This document shows, piece by piece, positions 54,372-63,414 of a stretch of DNA of 64,000 nucleotides. The stretch is taken from positions 1 to 64,000 of the forward strand of contig NZ_MAOI01000048.1 of assembly GCF_001884235.1 (NCBI RefSeq), given 5' to 3'. A model generated the notes under the pieces. That model did no database searches. It worked only from the letters and a program-made list of their open reading frames with translations, and was not told the DNA's origin. How positions within the stretch are numbered: the first letter of the stretch is position 1; every line of letters starts with the position of its first letter. The position numbers and the translations under genes were made by a program. The stretch is from Bacillus paramycoides (lineage in GTDB: Bacteria; Bacillota; Bacilli; Bacillales; Bacillaceae_G).

Positions 54372-55289
54372 ATGAAAAAATTATTCATTTCACTAACAGT
54401 TCTGTTCGTCCTTGTTATGAGTGCTTGTAGCAACGGTTCAACAGACAAGAAAAACGACGCACAAGGTAAGAAGTCAGAGACAATTACATACCAATCTGAA
54501 AATGGTAAAGTGGAAGTTCCAGCAAATCCACAACGTGTCGTTGTCCTATCATCATTCGCTGGTAACGTAATGTCATTAGGTGTAAATCTTGTTGGGGTAG
54601 ATTCATGGTCTAAACAAAATCCTCGCTTTGATAGCAAACTTAAAAACGTCGCTGAAGTATCAGATGAGAATGTTGAAAAGATCGCGGAATTAAATCCAGA
54701 CTTAATCATTGGTTTATCAAATATTAAAAATGTCGATAAGTTAAAGAAAATCGCTCCTACTGTAACATTTACATATGGAAAAGTTGATTACTTAACACAA
54801 CATTTAGAAATCGGTAAGTTATTAAACAAAGAAAAAGAAGCAAAAACTTGGGTTGATGATTTCAAGAAACGCGCACAAACGGCTGGAAAAGAAATTAAAA
54901 CGAAGATCGGTGAAGATGCAACAGTTTCTGTTGTTGAAAACTTCAACAAACAGCTTTATGTATATGGCGATAACTGGGGCCGTGGAACAGAAATTCTTTA
55001 CCAAGAAATGAAATTAAAAATGCCTGAAAAAGTAAAAGAAAAGGCATCAAAAGAAGGTTACTACGCATTATCTACTGAGGTATTACCTGAGTTTGCTGGT
55101 GATTACTTAATCGTAAGTAAAAACAAAGATACTGATAACTCATTCCAAGAGACAGAATCATACAAAAACATTCCAGCAGTAAAAAATAATCGTGTATTTG
55201 AAGCAAACATGATGGAATTCTACTTTAATGATCCACTTACATTAGACTTCCAATTAGATTTCTTCAAGAAAAGCTTTCTTGGTCAATAA
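54372..55289 (+). CDS. yxeB: Siderophore-binding lipoprotein, YxeB-like (hydroxamate type)
   Basis: A 305-residue binding protein with the lipobox VLVMSAC (Cys19). It has VEVPANPQRVVVLSSFAGNV, NPDLIIGLSN, and VENFNKQLYVYGDNWGRG. It resembles B. subtilis YxeB/FhuD, which bind ferrioxamine- and ferrichrome-type siderophores. The ATG at 54372 follows AAAGGAG. The open frame before it has no ribosome site. It is followed by two permease genes, with a hairpin between. Confidence 0.87.
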   Translation: MKKLFISLTVLFVLVMSACSNGSTDKKNDAQGKKSETITYQSENGKVEVPANPQRVVVLSSFAGNVMSLGVNLVGVDSWSKQNPRFDSKLKNVAEVSDENVEKIAELNPDLIIGLSNIKNVDKLKKIAPTVTFTYGKVDYLTQHLEIGKLLNKEKEAKTWVDDFKKRAQTAGKEIKTKIGEDATVSVVENFNKQLYVYGDNWGRGTEILYQEMKLKMPEKVKEKASKEGYYALSTEVLPEFAGDYLIVSKNKDTDNSFQETESYKNIPAVKNNRVFEANMMEFYFNDPLTLDFQLDFFKKSFLGQ

Positions 55290-55296
55290 TACAACA

Positions 55297-55330
55297 ATGA
55301 GGAATTCTTAAATTAAGAATTCCTCTTCCT
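55297..55330 (+). terminator. Hairpin between receptor and permease genes
   Basis: GAGGAATTCTTA / TAAGAATTCCTC followed by TTCCTTTATT. It probably lets only part of the transcript continue. Confidence 0.75.
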
Positions 55331-55337
55331 TTATTCT

Positions 55338-56378
55338 ATGAAAAGAAAAGATGTGAAATTGATGACAAAAGAGCAAGACAATCTACGTTCCACCGCTTTT
55401 ACATACAAATTAATTTTGAGCGTTATTGCATTCTTTCTTATTTTTATGGCAGCAATGGTATTCGGTGCTGCAGATACTTCTATAAAAGATGTATGGTTAG
55501 CACTCACCTCCTCTGCTAAAGGCGACAAGTTATCTATTCTTCGTGAAATACGTTTACCACGTGAAGTTGCTGCTATTTTTGTAGGAGCTGGACTTGCTGT
55601 TTCTGGTGCAATTATGCAAGGCTTAACGCGAAATCCTCTTGCTGATCCTGGATTACTTGGCCTAACTGGCGGTGCAAATGCTGCGCTTGCACTCACACTC
55701 GCTTTCAATCCTTCCATTAGCTATCTTTACTTAACGCTAGCTTGCTTTATCGGTGCTGCAATTGGCGCTATTATGGTATTTGGAATTGGCATGGTGAAAA
55801 AGGGCGGACTTTCTCCCCTTCGAATTGTATTAGCTGGTGCTGCTGTTTCAGCATTCCTAATCGCCATTTCAGAAGGTATTGGCATTTACTTTAAAATTTC
55901 ACAAGATGTATCACTTTGGACGGCTGGGGGCGTAATTGGAACGACTTGGAGCCAATTAAAAATTATTATTCCGGTTATTTCGATAAGTATCTTTATCGCT
56001 ATTTTACTTGCAAAGAAATTGACAGTCCTTAGTTTCAGTGAAGAAGTTGCCATTGGACTCGGTCAAAAAATTATCGTCATTAAAACGATTTTATTTATCA
56101 TTATTATCTTGCTTGCTGGTGCTTCTGTAGCGCTTGTCGGGAATATGGCATTTATCGGCTTAATGATACCTCATATGGTTCGTCCAATCGTTGGGCCAGA
56201 CTACCGTTTTGTCATACCGATGTCAGCAATCGCTGGTGCTTCCTTTATGCTACTCGCAGATACAATTGGGCGTACAATTAACGCTCCGTACGAAACACCA
56301 GTTGCTGCAATTGTCGCTATTGTAGGATTACCAGTCTTCCTATTTATTGTTCGTAAAGGGGGAAGAACGTTCTCATGA
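55338..56378 (+). CDS. fhuB: Iron-hydroxamate ABC permease, FhuB-like
   Basis: A 346-residue FecCD-family permease with about nine to ten helices: REIRLPREVAAIFVGAGLAV, SGAIMQGLTRNPLADPGLLG, MAFIGLMIPHMVRPIVGP. The ATG at 55338 has no clear ribosome site. An ATG at 55362 (MTKEQDN) is an alternative. It overlaps fhuG by four bases. No ATPase gene follows, so it must use a FhuC-type ATPase encoded elsewhere. Confidence 0.87.
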   Translation: MKRKDVKLMTKEQDNLRSTAFTYKLILSVIAFFLIFMAAMVFGAADTSIKDVWLALTSSAKGDKLSILREIRLPREVAAIFVGAGLAVSGAIMQGLTRNPLADPGLLGLTGGANAALALTLAFNPSISYLYLTLACFIGAAIGAIMVFGIGMVKKGGLSPLRIVLAGAAVSAFLIAISEGIGIYFKISQDVSLWTAGGVIGTTWSQLKIIIPVISISIFIAILLAKKLTVLSFSEEVAIGLGQKIIVIKTILFIIIILLAGASVALVGNMAFIGLMIPHMVRPIVGPDYRFVIPMSAIAGASFMLLADTIGRTINAPYETPVAAIVAIVGLPVFLFIVRKGGRTFS

Positions 56379-57385
56379 TGCAACAATCTATTATAAAGAA
56401 ACAACGTCTTATCATACTTGCATTACTTATACTTACTATCACAACAATTGTGATCGGAATGGGACTCGGCTCTGCCTCTCTCTCCTATGACAGATTAATC
56501 CCAACACTTATGGGACAAGGTACATTTAAAGAGGAATTCGTTTTATATTCTTTAAGACTACCTAGAATCGTCATTACATTATTAGCTGGTATGGCACTCG
56601 CTTTATCAGGTGCTATATTACAAGGTATTACTCGAAACGATTTAGCTGAACCCGGTATTCTTGGAATCAACTCTGGTGCTGGTGTTGCAGTTGCAGTTTT
56701 CTTCTTATACTTCCCGATAGATGTAGGTTCATTTCTTTATCTACTACCAGTCGTTGGATTTATCGGTGCTTTTCTGACAGCTTGTCTCATTTACGTATTT
56801 TCATACAGTAAAACAGAAGGACTTCAGCCAATACGATTAACATTAACAGGTATCGGTTTTGCCTTTGCACTATCTGGAACAATGATTGTACTAATCTCAT
56901 CAGCAGATCGTATGAAAGTAGACTTTATTTCAAAATGGATTGCCGGAAACATTTGGGGAGATGACTGGACATTTGTTTTAGCAATGCTTCCATGGCTAAT
57001 CGTATTAATTCCATTTGTCTTCTATAAAGCCAACCGATTAAACATCCTTGCATTAAACGAACCAATAGCAATTGGAGTCGGTATCGAAATTGAAAAAGAA
57101 CGAAGATACTTATTAATTGCAGCCGTTGCGCTTGCTGCCGCAGCCGTTTCCGTAACAGGAGGAATTAGCTTTATCGGACTTATGGCTCCTCACATCGCCA
57201 AATCTTTAGTAGGCCCAAGACATCAAATATTCATCCCTATCGCCGTTTTAATCGGCGGATGGTTATTGCTACTAGCGGACACAATTGGACGAAATATTGT
57301 CGAACCTAGCGGTATTCCAGCAGGTATTGTCGTTGCTTTAATTGGTGCACCTTACTTTATGTATTTGTTGTTGAAGAAAGCGTAA
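56375..57385 (+). CDS. fhuG: Iron-hydroxamate ABC permease, FhuG-like
   Basis: A 336-residue FecCD-family permease, second half of the dimer: YSLRLPRIVITLLAGMALAL, SGAILQGITRNDLAEPGILG and the coupling region ISFIGLMAPHIAKSLVGP. It starts at ATGATG overlapping the fhuB stop. A terminator follows directly. Confidence 0.88.
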   Translation: MMQQSIIKKQRLIILALLILTITTIVIGMGLGSASLSYDRLIPTLMGQGTFKEEFVLYSLRLPRIVITLLAGMALALSGAILQGITRNDLAEPGILGINSGAGVAVAVFFLYFPIDVGSFLYLLPVVGFIGAFLTACLIYVFSYSKTEGLQPIRLTLTGIGFAFALSGTMIVLISSADRMKVDFISKWIAGNIWGDDWTFVLAMLPWLIVLIPFVFYKANRLNILALNEPIAIGVGIEIEKERRYLLIAAVALAAAAVSVTGGISFIGLMAPHIAKSLVGPRHQIFIPIAVLIGGWLLLLADTIGRNIVEPSGIPAGIVVALIGAPYFMYLLLKKA

Positions 57386-57421
57386 AAAACCCCCTCAAGA
57401 TTTTTTCTTTGAGGGGTTTTC
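57383..57421 (+). terminator. Terminator of fhuBG
   Basis: AAAAACCCCTCA-type stem, with CCCCTCAAG / TTTGAGGGG and a T run. Confidence 0.88.
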
Positions 57422-57429
57422 ATTTCATT

Positions 57430-57534
57430 CTACTGCTGCCCATCCCCTTCAAACTTCTTCGCCAAATTTTCCATCTCGTCTTCTGGCAATAACTTCGGTT
57501 CCCCGACACTTTTCGTTTGATAATAAATTTGAGC
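57430..57534 (-). pseudogene. Orphan C-terminal gene fragment
   Basis: After an in-frame TGA (57535-57537) the minus strand reads AQIYYQTKSVGEPKLLPEDE and then MENLAKKFEGDGQQ and a stop. The charged, protein-like composition suggests the kept end of a lost gene. Upstream sequence is frame-broken and no start is seen. I do not recognise the parent family. Confidence 0.4.
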
Positions 57535-57539
57535 TCAAA

Positions 57540-57992
57540 ACTCGATTTCTTCTGCAACAGTAAATGCCATGATGACAAAAATTGTTCAAAAAGATTCCGA
57601 TACATTTTGTTTTATTTATTGCAAAATTCTTTGTACAATAAAATAAGAAGTTACTTTTCAAATACAAAATCTACTAAGAACTCTTTCCACGAATAAATTT
57701 AATTATCATCTTTATATTTCAATCTTAAATTAAAACACCCTTTCACCTATGACTATATTCACTCATTTAAAACTAAATTTTCTACTCTATCACTGCTAAA
57801 CTACTTCATAATCTTAATTGAGAATAAATATTAATTAAAATTACAATAAAGTGCTACATTCTCCTTGACAAAATAACCACTTCTATATGATAATTAATAT
57901 TGAATTAGAATTATTATAGTTAATTAAAAAATATATTTTATGAGCAAACTAATTTCCGATGCTCAAAACCAACATTTAGGAGGAATTTTAAT
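57540..57992. other. AT-rich region upstream of ahpC
   Basis: No further gene. Contains the PerR-like box and probable ahpC promoter elements (TTGACA-like at 57864, TATGATAAT near 57886). Confidence 0.5.
57905..57919. promoter_or_regulatory. PerR-like box of ahpCF
   Basis: TTAGAATTATTATAG matches TTATAATNATTATAA in 12 of 14 defined positions. AhpCF is a known PerR target in Bacillus. Confidence 0.7.
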
Positions 57993-58556
57993 ATGTTATT
58001 AATCGGCACAGAAGTAAAACCGTTTAAAGCTAATGCTTACCATAATGGAGAATTTATCCAAGTTACTGATGAAAGTTTAAAAGGAAAATGGAGCGTAGTT
58101 TGTTTCTACCCTGCAGACTTCACATTCGTTTGTCCAACTGAACTTGAAGACTTACAAAACCAATATGCAACACTTAAAGAACTAGGCGTTGAAGTATACT
58201 CTGTATCTACAGACACTCATTTCACACATAAAGCATGGCATGATAGCTCAGAAACTATCGGCAAAATCGAATACATTATGATTGGTGACCCAACTCGCAC
58301 AATCACTAGCAACTTCAACGTTTTAATGGAAGAAGAAGGTCTTGCTGCTCGTGGTACATTCATCATCGATCCAGACGGCGTTATCCAATCTATGGAAATC
58401 AACGCTGACGGTATCGGCCGTGACGCAAGCATTCTTGTTAACAAAATTAAAGCAGCTCAATACGTACGTAACAACCCAGGTGAAGTTTGCCCAGCTAAAT
58501 GGCAAGAGGGTTCTGCAACACTTAAACCAAGCCTTGACCTTGTAGGCAAAATCTAA
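57993..58556 (+). CDS. ahpC: Alkyl hydroperoxide reductase subunit C (peroxiredoxin)
   Basis: 187 residues. The peroxidatic Cys47 lies in [12 protein letters not shown] and the resolving Cys166 in EVCPAKW, with the usual Thr44 and later Arg of typical 2-Cys peroxiredoxins. It reduces peroxides and is reduced by AhpF encoded next. AGGAGG before the ATG. Confidence 0.98.
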   Translation: MLLIGTEVKPFKANAYHNGEFIQVTDESLKGKWSVVCFYPADFTFVCPTELEDLQNQYATLKELGVEVYSVSTDTHFTHKAWHDSSETIGKIEYIMIGDPTRTITSNFNVLMEEEGLAARGTFIIDPDGVIQSMEINADGIGRDASILVNKIKAAQYVRNNPGEVCPAKWQEGSATLKPSLDLVGKI

Positions 58557-58570
58557 GGAGTTCGATCAAA

Positions 58571-60097
58571 ATGATACTAGATGCAGATATAAAAACACAA
58601 CTATCCCAATACCTTCAGTTAATGGAGAACGATATTTTACTTAAAGTTAGCGCAGGAGACGATAACGTATCTAAAGATATGTTATCTCTAGTAGATGAAT
58701 TAGCTACTATGTCATCTAAGATTACAGTAGAAAAAGTTGAACTAGAGAGAACACCAAGCTTTAGCGTAAATCGCCCTGGTGAAGACACTGGTGTGGTATT
58801 CGCTGGTATTCCATTAGGACACGAATTTACTTCATTAGTGTTAGCTTTACTACAAGTGAGTGGACGCGCTCCAAAAGTTGAACAAAAATTAATTGATCAA
58901 ATAAAAAACATTCAAGGCGAATATCATTTTGAATCTTATATCAGCCTAAGTTGTCACAACTGTCCTGATGTTGTACAAGCTCTTAACGTAATGAGCGTTC
59001 TAAACTCTGGTATTACACATACTATGATTGACGGCGCTGCATTCAAAGAGGAAGTCGAAAGTAAAGACATTATGGCAGTACCAACTGTTTATCTAAATAG
59101 TGAATCTTTCGGAAGTGGTCGTATGACACTTGAAGAAATTCTAGCTAAAATGGGTAACGGTCCAGATGCATCAGAGCTTTCTGATAAAGATCCGTACGAT
59201 GTTCTTGTTGTTGGTGGCGGCCCAGCTGGTGCAAGTGCAGCAATTTATGCAGCACGTAAAGGCATCCGCACTGGTATCGTTGCTGAGCGCTTCGGTGGTC
59301 AAGTAATGGATACTATGGGTATTGAGAACTTCATCAGCGTAAAACGCACTGAAGGTCCTAAGCTAGTAGCAAGCCTTGAAGAGCACGTAAAAGAATACGA
59401 CATCGATGTAATGAATCTACAACGTGCGAAACGTTTAGAGAAAAAAGAACTTATTGAAGTGGAACTTGAAAACGGCGCTATTCTGAAAAGTAAGAGCGTA
59501 ATCGTTTCAACAGGTGCTCGCTGGCGTAACGTTGGCGTACCAGGTGAAGCTGAGTTCAAAAACAAAGGTGTAGCATACTGCCCACACTGTGACGGTCCAT
59601 TATTCATCGGAAAAGATGTAGCGGTTATTGGTGGAGGTAACTCTGGTATTGAAGCAGCTATCGACTTAGCAGGTATTGTTAAGCATGTAACTGTTCTTGA
59701 ATTCATGCCAGAATTAAAAGCTGATGCTGTATTACAAGAGCGTCTTAACAGCCTACCTAACGTAACTGTTCTGAAAAACGTTCAAACGAAAGAAATTACT
59801 GGTACTGACAAAGTAAACGGTATTTCTTACATCGATCGTGAAACTGAAGAAGTTCACCATGTTGAATTACAAGGTGTATTCGTTCAAATCGGTCTTGTGC
59901 CAAACACAGACTGGTTAGGTGACACTGTTGAACGCGCTCGCGGTGAAATCGTAACAGATAAGCACGGTGCTACAAATGTACCAGGAGTGTTTGCTGCAGG
60001 TGACTGTACAAATAATCCATACAAACAAATTATCATCTCTATGGGTTCAGGAGCGAATGCAGCTTTAGGTGCATTTGATTACTTAATCCGTAACTAA
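58571..60097 (+). CDS. ahpF: Alkyl hydroperoxide reductase subunit F
   Basis: 508 residues: an N-terminal double thioredoxin-fold domain with CHNC (Cys128/Cys131), FAD-binding [19 protein letters not shown], the active redox pair CPHC, the NADH-binding [16 protein letters not shown], and a final [10 protein letters not shown]. It passes electrons from NADH to AhpC. AAGGAG before the ATG, 14 bases after ahpC. Confidence 0.98.
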   Translation: MILDADIKTQLSQYLQLMENDILLKVSAGDDNVSKDMLSLVDELATMSSKITVEKVELERTPSFSVNRPGEDTGVVFAGIPLGHEFTSLVLALLQVSGRAPKVEQKLIDQIKNIQGEYHFESYISLSCHNCPDVVQALNVMSVLNSGITHTMIDGAAFKEEVESKDIMAVPTVYLNSESFGSGRMTLEEILAKMGNGPDASELSDKDPYDVLVVGGGPAGASAAIYAARKGIRTGIVAERFGGQVMDTMGIENFISVKRTEGPKLVASLEEHVKEYDIDVMNLQRAKRLEKKELIEVELENGAILKSKSVIVSTGARWRNVGVPGEAEFKNKGVAYCPHCDGPLFIGKDVAVIGGGNSGIEAAIDLAGIVKHVTVLEFMPELKADAVLQERLNSLPNVTVLKNVQTKEITGTDKVNGISYIDRETEEVHHVELQGVFVQIGLVPNTDWLGDTVERARGEIVTDKHGATNVPGVFAAGDCTNNPYKQIIISMGSGANAALGAFDYLIRN

Positions 60098-60117
60098 TTA
60101 TAGAGACGTGATTTTTA

Positions 60118-60152
60118 AAAAGCAGGTGCCTTGGCACCTGCTTTTTTTATAA
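60118..60152 (+). terminator. Terminator of ahpCF
   Basis: AAAAAGCAGGTGCC / GGCACCTGCTTTTTTT. Confidence 0.93.
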
Positions 60153-60755
60153 TCCTAATGTATAAACTAAAAATCTCTCATTCCCATTCTTCTCATAAGC
60201 ACCCTGCAACCTTACTTCCCTCTTCAGCTCAAACGCAGTCTGGTTCTCTAAGAAGAAAATATAATCTTCAGAAGGATAATATAAAATAATATCCACTTCT
60301 CTCTCCGTTTCTTCTACCGAAAGCAAAATGTTATTCACTACGTTCATAAACACTTGTACTGAAAACGGATTAAAGAAGTAAAATCGGTTATCACGCGGAT
60401 CAATCTCATATTCTTGTGCTAAACAACATTCAAATTGGATTTTATCTTTACTGTTTCTTACCTTCTTTGCATAACGCTCAAGGTTCTCCATCGCTTCTTT
60501 ATAAAATTCTTCATTCATTTCAATTCCTACAGCTGAAGCACCGCACTTATGATGCATGTAAAAATTCAATCTTCCTTTTCCACATCCAAAGTCTACAATT
60601 CGATCGCAACTTTTAATCTCGTATTGATTCAACAGTTCCTCTAATCCACTATATGGTGTCGGTTCATAACGGTGGTAATGTAAAGATTTATTAAAACCTT
60701 TTTGCTCTCCGACAGTTTTTATATGTAGTACAGCATCGTAATATTGTTCGTTCAT
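60147..60755 (-). CDS. Class I SAM-dependent methyltransferase
   Basis: 202 residues with the SAM-binding motif IVDFGCGKGRLNFYM near residue 53 and a downstream Glu in VGIEMNEEF. The remaining motifs (FYFFNPFS) resemble small-molecule or protein methyltransferases of unknown substrate. GGAG before the ATG. It is convergent with ahpF and stands alone. Confidence 0.85.
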   Translation of the reverse strand: MNEQYYDAVLHIKTVGEQKGFNKSLHYHRYEPTPYSGLEELLNQYEIKSCDRIVDFGCGKGRLNFYMHHKCGASAVGIEMNEEFYKEAMENLERYAKKVRNSKDKIQFECCLAQEYEIDPRDNRFYFFNPFSVQVFMNVVNNILLSVEETEREVDIILYYPSEDYIFFLENQTAFELKREVRLQGAYEKNGNERFLVYTLGL

Positions 60756-60910
60756 TCGTCTTCTCCTATTAAAAAATGGTACTTATTATTATACACCATG
60801 TACTAAATGCTCATTTTTCATCAAATTATTTGGTGCGTGAAAATATATCGAATATAACTTCAAATATATCGACGTTTCAACAAAGAATATCGACTTACCG
60901 ACAAATTACT

Positions 60911-60947
60911 ACAAAAAAACAGGAGCTCTCTAGCCCCTGTTTTCTAA
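60911..60947 (-). terminator. Terminator of the M20 gene
   Basis: AAAACAGGGGCT / AGCTCCTGTTTTTTT on the minus strand, overlapping the gene's end. Confidence 0.85.
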
Positions 60948-62045
60948 TACTTTCAATACAGTTTGCTTCAATATTTCTACCCCATCCATTATACAAGAAT
61001 GATCAAACTTCATATACGGATGGTGTAATCCCGGTTGTAGATTTGCCCCTAGTCCTAGCATAACTGCTTTTAAATGCGGTCTTTTCACTGTATAGTAATG
61101 AAAGTCATCGCTTCCTGTCGTATACAGCGGTCCCGTACATCCCTCTTCCCCATACACTTCAAGAATACCTTTACGCATAAAACGCTCCGCTTCTTCTGAT
61201 ACTTCTGCTCCTGGCGCAAGATCAATCCACTCATAAGAAATTTTGGATCCCATTGATTCAGTAGACGTAATTACGTGCTCGATCTTCTGTTTCAACTCAT
61301 CTAGTAATATATTATTTTCTGCCCTTACATCTAAGCTAAAATGACCGTTTCCCGGAATGATATTTAAATTATCACCACCAGCTTGGCATCTCGTCATCTT
61401 AACAGAATGCGATGTTTGCGGTGGTAACCATATATTTTTCAATCCAATATTAATCATTGAAATAACGTCAATTGCGTTTATACCTTGATGTGGTCTCGCT
61501 CCATGTGCATCCTCTCCATGAATCGTACCTTCTAAAAAACCAGCTGCTCCGTGACGAATAGATGGTGCCGCTTGTTTCAAAGGCAATTCCTCAATCGGTC
61601 TTAAATGAACACCAAATAGGAAATCAGCATCATCCACAGCACCTTTCTCTACCATCTTTAAAGCACCATTTCCTTTTTCTTCAGCCGGCTGAAAAATAAA
61701 TCTAACCGTACCACTATCCCATCTCATATTTTTCAATTGTAAAATAAGACCCATCACAATCGTCATATGAGCATCGTGACCACACGAATGGTTCGCTTTG
61801 AACTCTCCGTCCACCTCTTGCCAGAGTGCATCCATATCAGCACGAACCGCGATAATTGGATGACCGCCTCCGATTTCAGCGATTATGCCTGGACAATCGT
61901 CAAATGTTTTATATGAAATTCCTTCTTCTTTTAAAAAGTTAGTAATATAAGCTGTCGTTTCATATTCCTTCCAACTCACTTCAGGGTTTTCATGTAAATG
62001 CTGAAAAATTTCCGTTAAACGCTCTTGTAGTTCTAATGTTTTCAA
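60930..62045 (-). CDS. M20-family N-acyl-L-amino-acid amidohydrolase
   Basis: 371 residues of the M20D group: VRADMDALW, the metal-binding NHSCGHDAHMT, the catalytic Glu in FQPAEEKGNG, and a dimerisation domain with GEDAHGARPHQGINAI. Such enzymes split N-acyl amino acids to amino acid plus acyl acid. The start is TTG at 62045 after AAGGAG. It is divergent from the racemase gene, so it may be the desuccinylase of the same pathway. Confidence 0.87.
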   Translation of the reverse strand: MKTLELQERLTEIFQHLHENPEVSWKEYETTAYITNFLKEEGISYKTFDDCPGIIAEIGGGHPIIAVRADMDALWQEVDGEFKANHSCGHDAHMTIVMGLILQLKNMRWDSGTVRFIFQPAEEKGNGALKMVEKGAVDDADFLFGVHLRPIEELPLKQAAPSIRHGAAGFLEGTIHGEDAHGARPHQGINAIDVISMINIGLKNIWLPPQTSHSVKMTRCQAGGDNLNIIPGNGHFSLDVRAENNILLDELKQKIEHVITSTESMGSKISYEWIDLAPGAEVSEEAERFMRKGILEVYGEEGCTGPLYTTGSDDFHYYTVKRPHLKAVMLGLGANLQPGLHHPYMKFDHSCIMDGVEILKQTVLKVLENRG

Positions 62046-62290
62046 CTTCCATTCTCCTTCCTAAATTCGAAGCAGTTTAATCATTCATAAAAAATCCCAT
62101 TTTGAAGAATATATTGAACATTCACTCAAATGTCAAGAGATTGTCCCTACATTTCTTTTGAAATATAATAAGGTAATTAAGATTGTAATTCAGAAAATTC
62201 TTTTTATGGATTATTCATCATTAGCTTCAGCCTCTTATTAATATATGTAACTTCAAATCTACGGATAATAAAAAGGACGGGAACTATACC

Positions 62291-63400
62291 ATGAAAATTA
62301 CAGCTATTCATATTTACGCGATTCGTTTACCGCTTCGCAATCCATTTGTTATTAGTTATGGCTCTTACCCTGATATGCCTTCTATTATCGTCAAAATGGA
62401 AACAAATGAAGGGATTGTCGGTTACGGTGAAGGTGTTGCCGATGATCACGTTACAGGTGAATCATGGGAAAGCACTTTTCATGTTTTAAAACATACACTA
62501 GCTCCTGCTCTTATCGGGCAAAATCCAATGAATATCGAAAAAATACACGATATGATGAACAATACGATTTACGGTGTTCCTACAGCGAAAGCTGCAATTG
62601 ATATCGCTTGTTTTGATGTAATGGGCAAAAAATTAAACCAACCTGTATATCAATTAATTGGCGGACGATACCATGAAGAATTTCCTGTCACTCACGTCTT
62701 AAGTATCGCCGATCCTGAAGATATGGCCGAAGAAGCTGCTTCCATGATTAAAAAAGGTTACCAATCTTTCAAAATGAAAGTCGGTACGAATGTACAAGAA
62801 GATGTAAAAAGAATTGAAGCTGTCCGTGAGCGTGTAGGAAATGATATCGCTATTCGCGTTGATGTAAACCAAGGATGGAAAAATAGCGCGAACACATTAA
62901 CAGCACTTCGTTCATTAGGACATTTAAACATCGACTGGATTGAACAACCTGTTATAGCGGATGATATTGACGCAATGGCTCATATTCGTTCTAAAACAGA
63001 CCTTCCGCTTATGATTGATGAAGGATTAAAAAGCTCTCGTGAAATGCGCCAAATTATTAAATTAGAAGCTGCTGATAAAGTGAATATAAAACTAATGAAA
63101 TGCGGCGGCATATACCCAGCTGTAAAACTTGCTCATCAAGCGGAAATGGCAGGCATTGAATGCCAAGTTGGATCTATGGTCGAATCATCCGTTGCCTCTT
63201 CCGCAGGATTCCATATTGCTTTCTCAAAAAAAATCATTACTAGCGTCGAACTAACAGGACCATTAAAATTTACGAAAGACATTGGGGACTTACATTACGA
63301 CGTACCATTTATTCGCTTAAACGAAAAGCCGGGACTCGGCATTGAAATAAACGAAACTACATTACAAGAACTAACCGTCTTTCAAGACGTTGTACGCTAA
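62291..63400 (+). CDS. Enolase-superfamily N-succinyl-amino-acid racemase (N-succinyl-Arg/Lys type)
   Basis: 369 residues. It has the paired catalytic lysines in FKMKVG (Lys161/Lys163) and VNIKLMK (Lys267), and the metal ligands in DVNQGW (Asp191), WIEQP (Glu218) and IDEG (Asp243/Glu244). It strongly resembles B. cereus protein BC0371, shown to racemise N-succinyl-Arg and N-succinyl-Lys. Neighbouring M20 and GNAT genes fit a D-to-L amino-acid conversion route through succinyl intermediates. No strong ribosome site precedes the ATG at 62291 (AAGGACGGG is 14 or more bases away). Confidence 0.9.
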   Translation: MKITAIHIYAIRLPLRNPFVISYGSYPDMPSIIVKMETNEGIVGYGEGVADDHVTGESWESTFHVLKHTLAPALIGQNPMNIEKIHDMMNNTIYGVPTAKAAIDIACFDVMGKKLNQPVYQLIGGRYHEEFPVTHVLSIADPEDMAEEAASMIKKGYQSFKMKVGTNVQEDVKRIEAVRERVGNDIAIRVDVNQGWKNSANTLTALRSLGHLNIDWIEQPVIADDIDAMAHIRSKTDLPLMIDEGLKSSREMRQIIKLEAADKVNIKLMKCGGIYPAVKLAHQAEMAGIECQVGSMVESSVASSAGFHIAFSKKIITSVELTGPLKFTKDIGDLHYDVPFIRLNEKPGLGIEINETTLQELTVFQDVVR

Positions 63401-63414
63401 AGGAGGACTAACGC

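Noticed and set aside
62185-62202. CodY-like sequence upstream of the racemase gene
   Set aside because: AATTCAGAAAATT lacks two central bases of the consensus (about 11 of 15 matches), too weak in such AT-rich DNA.
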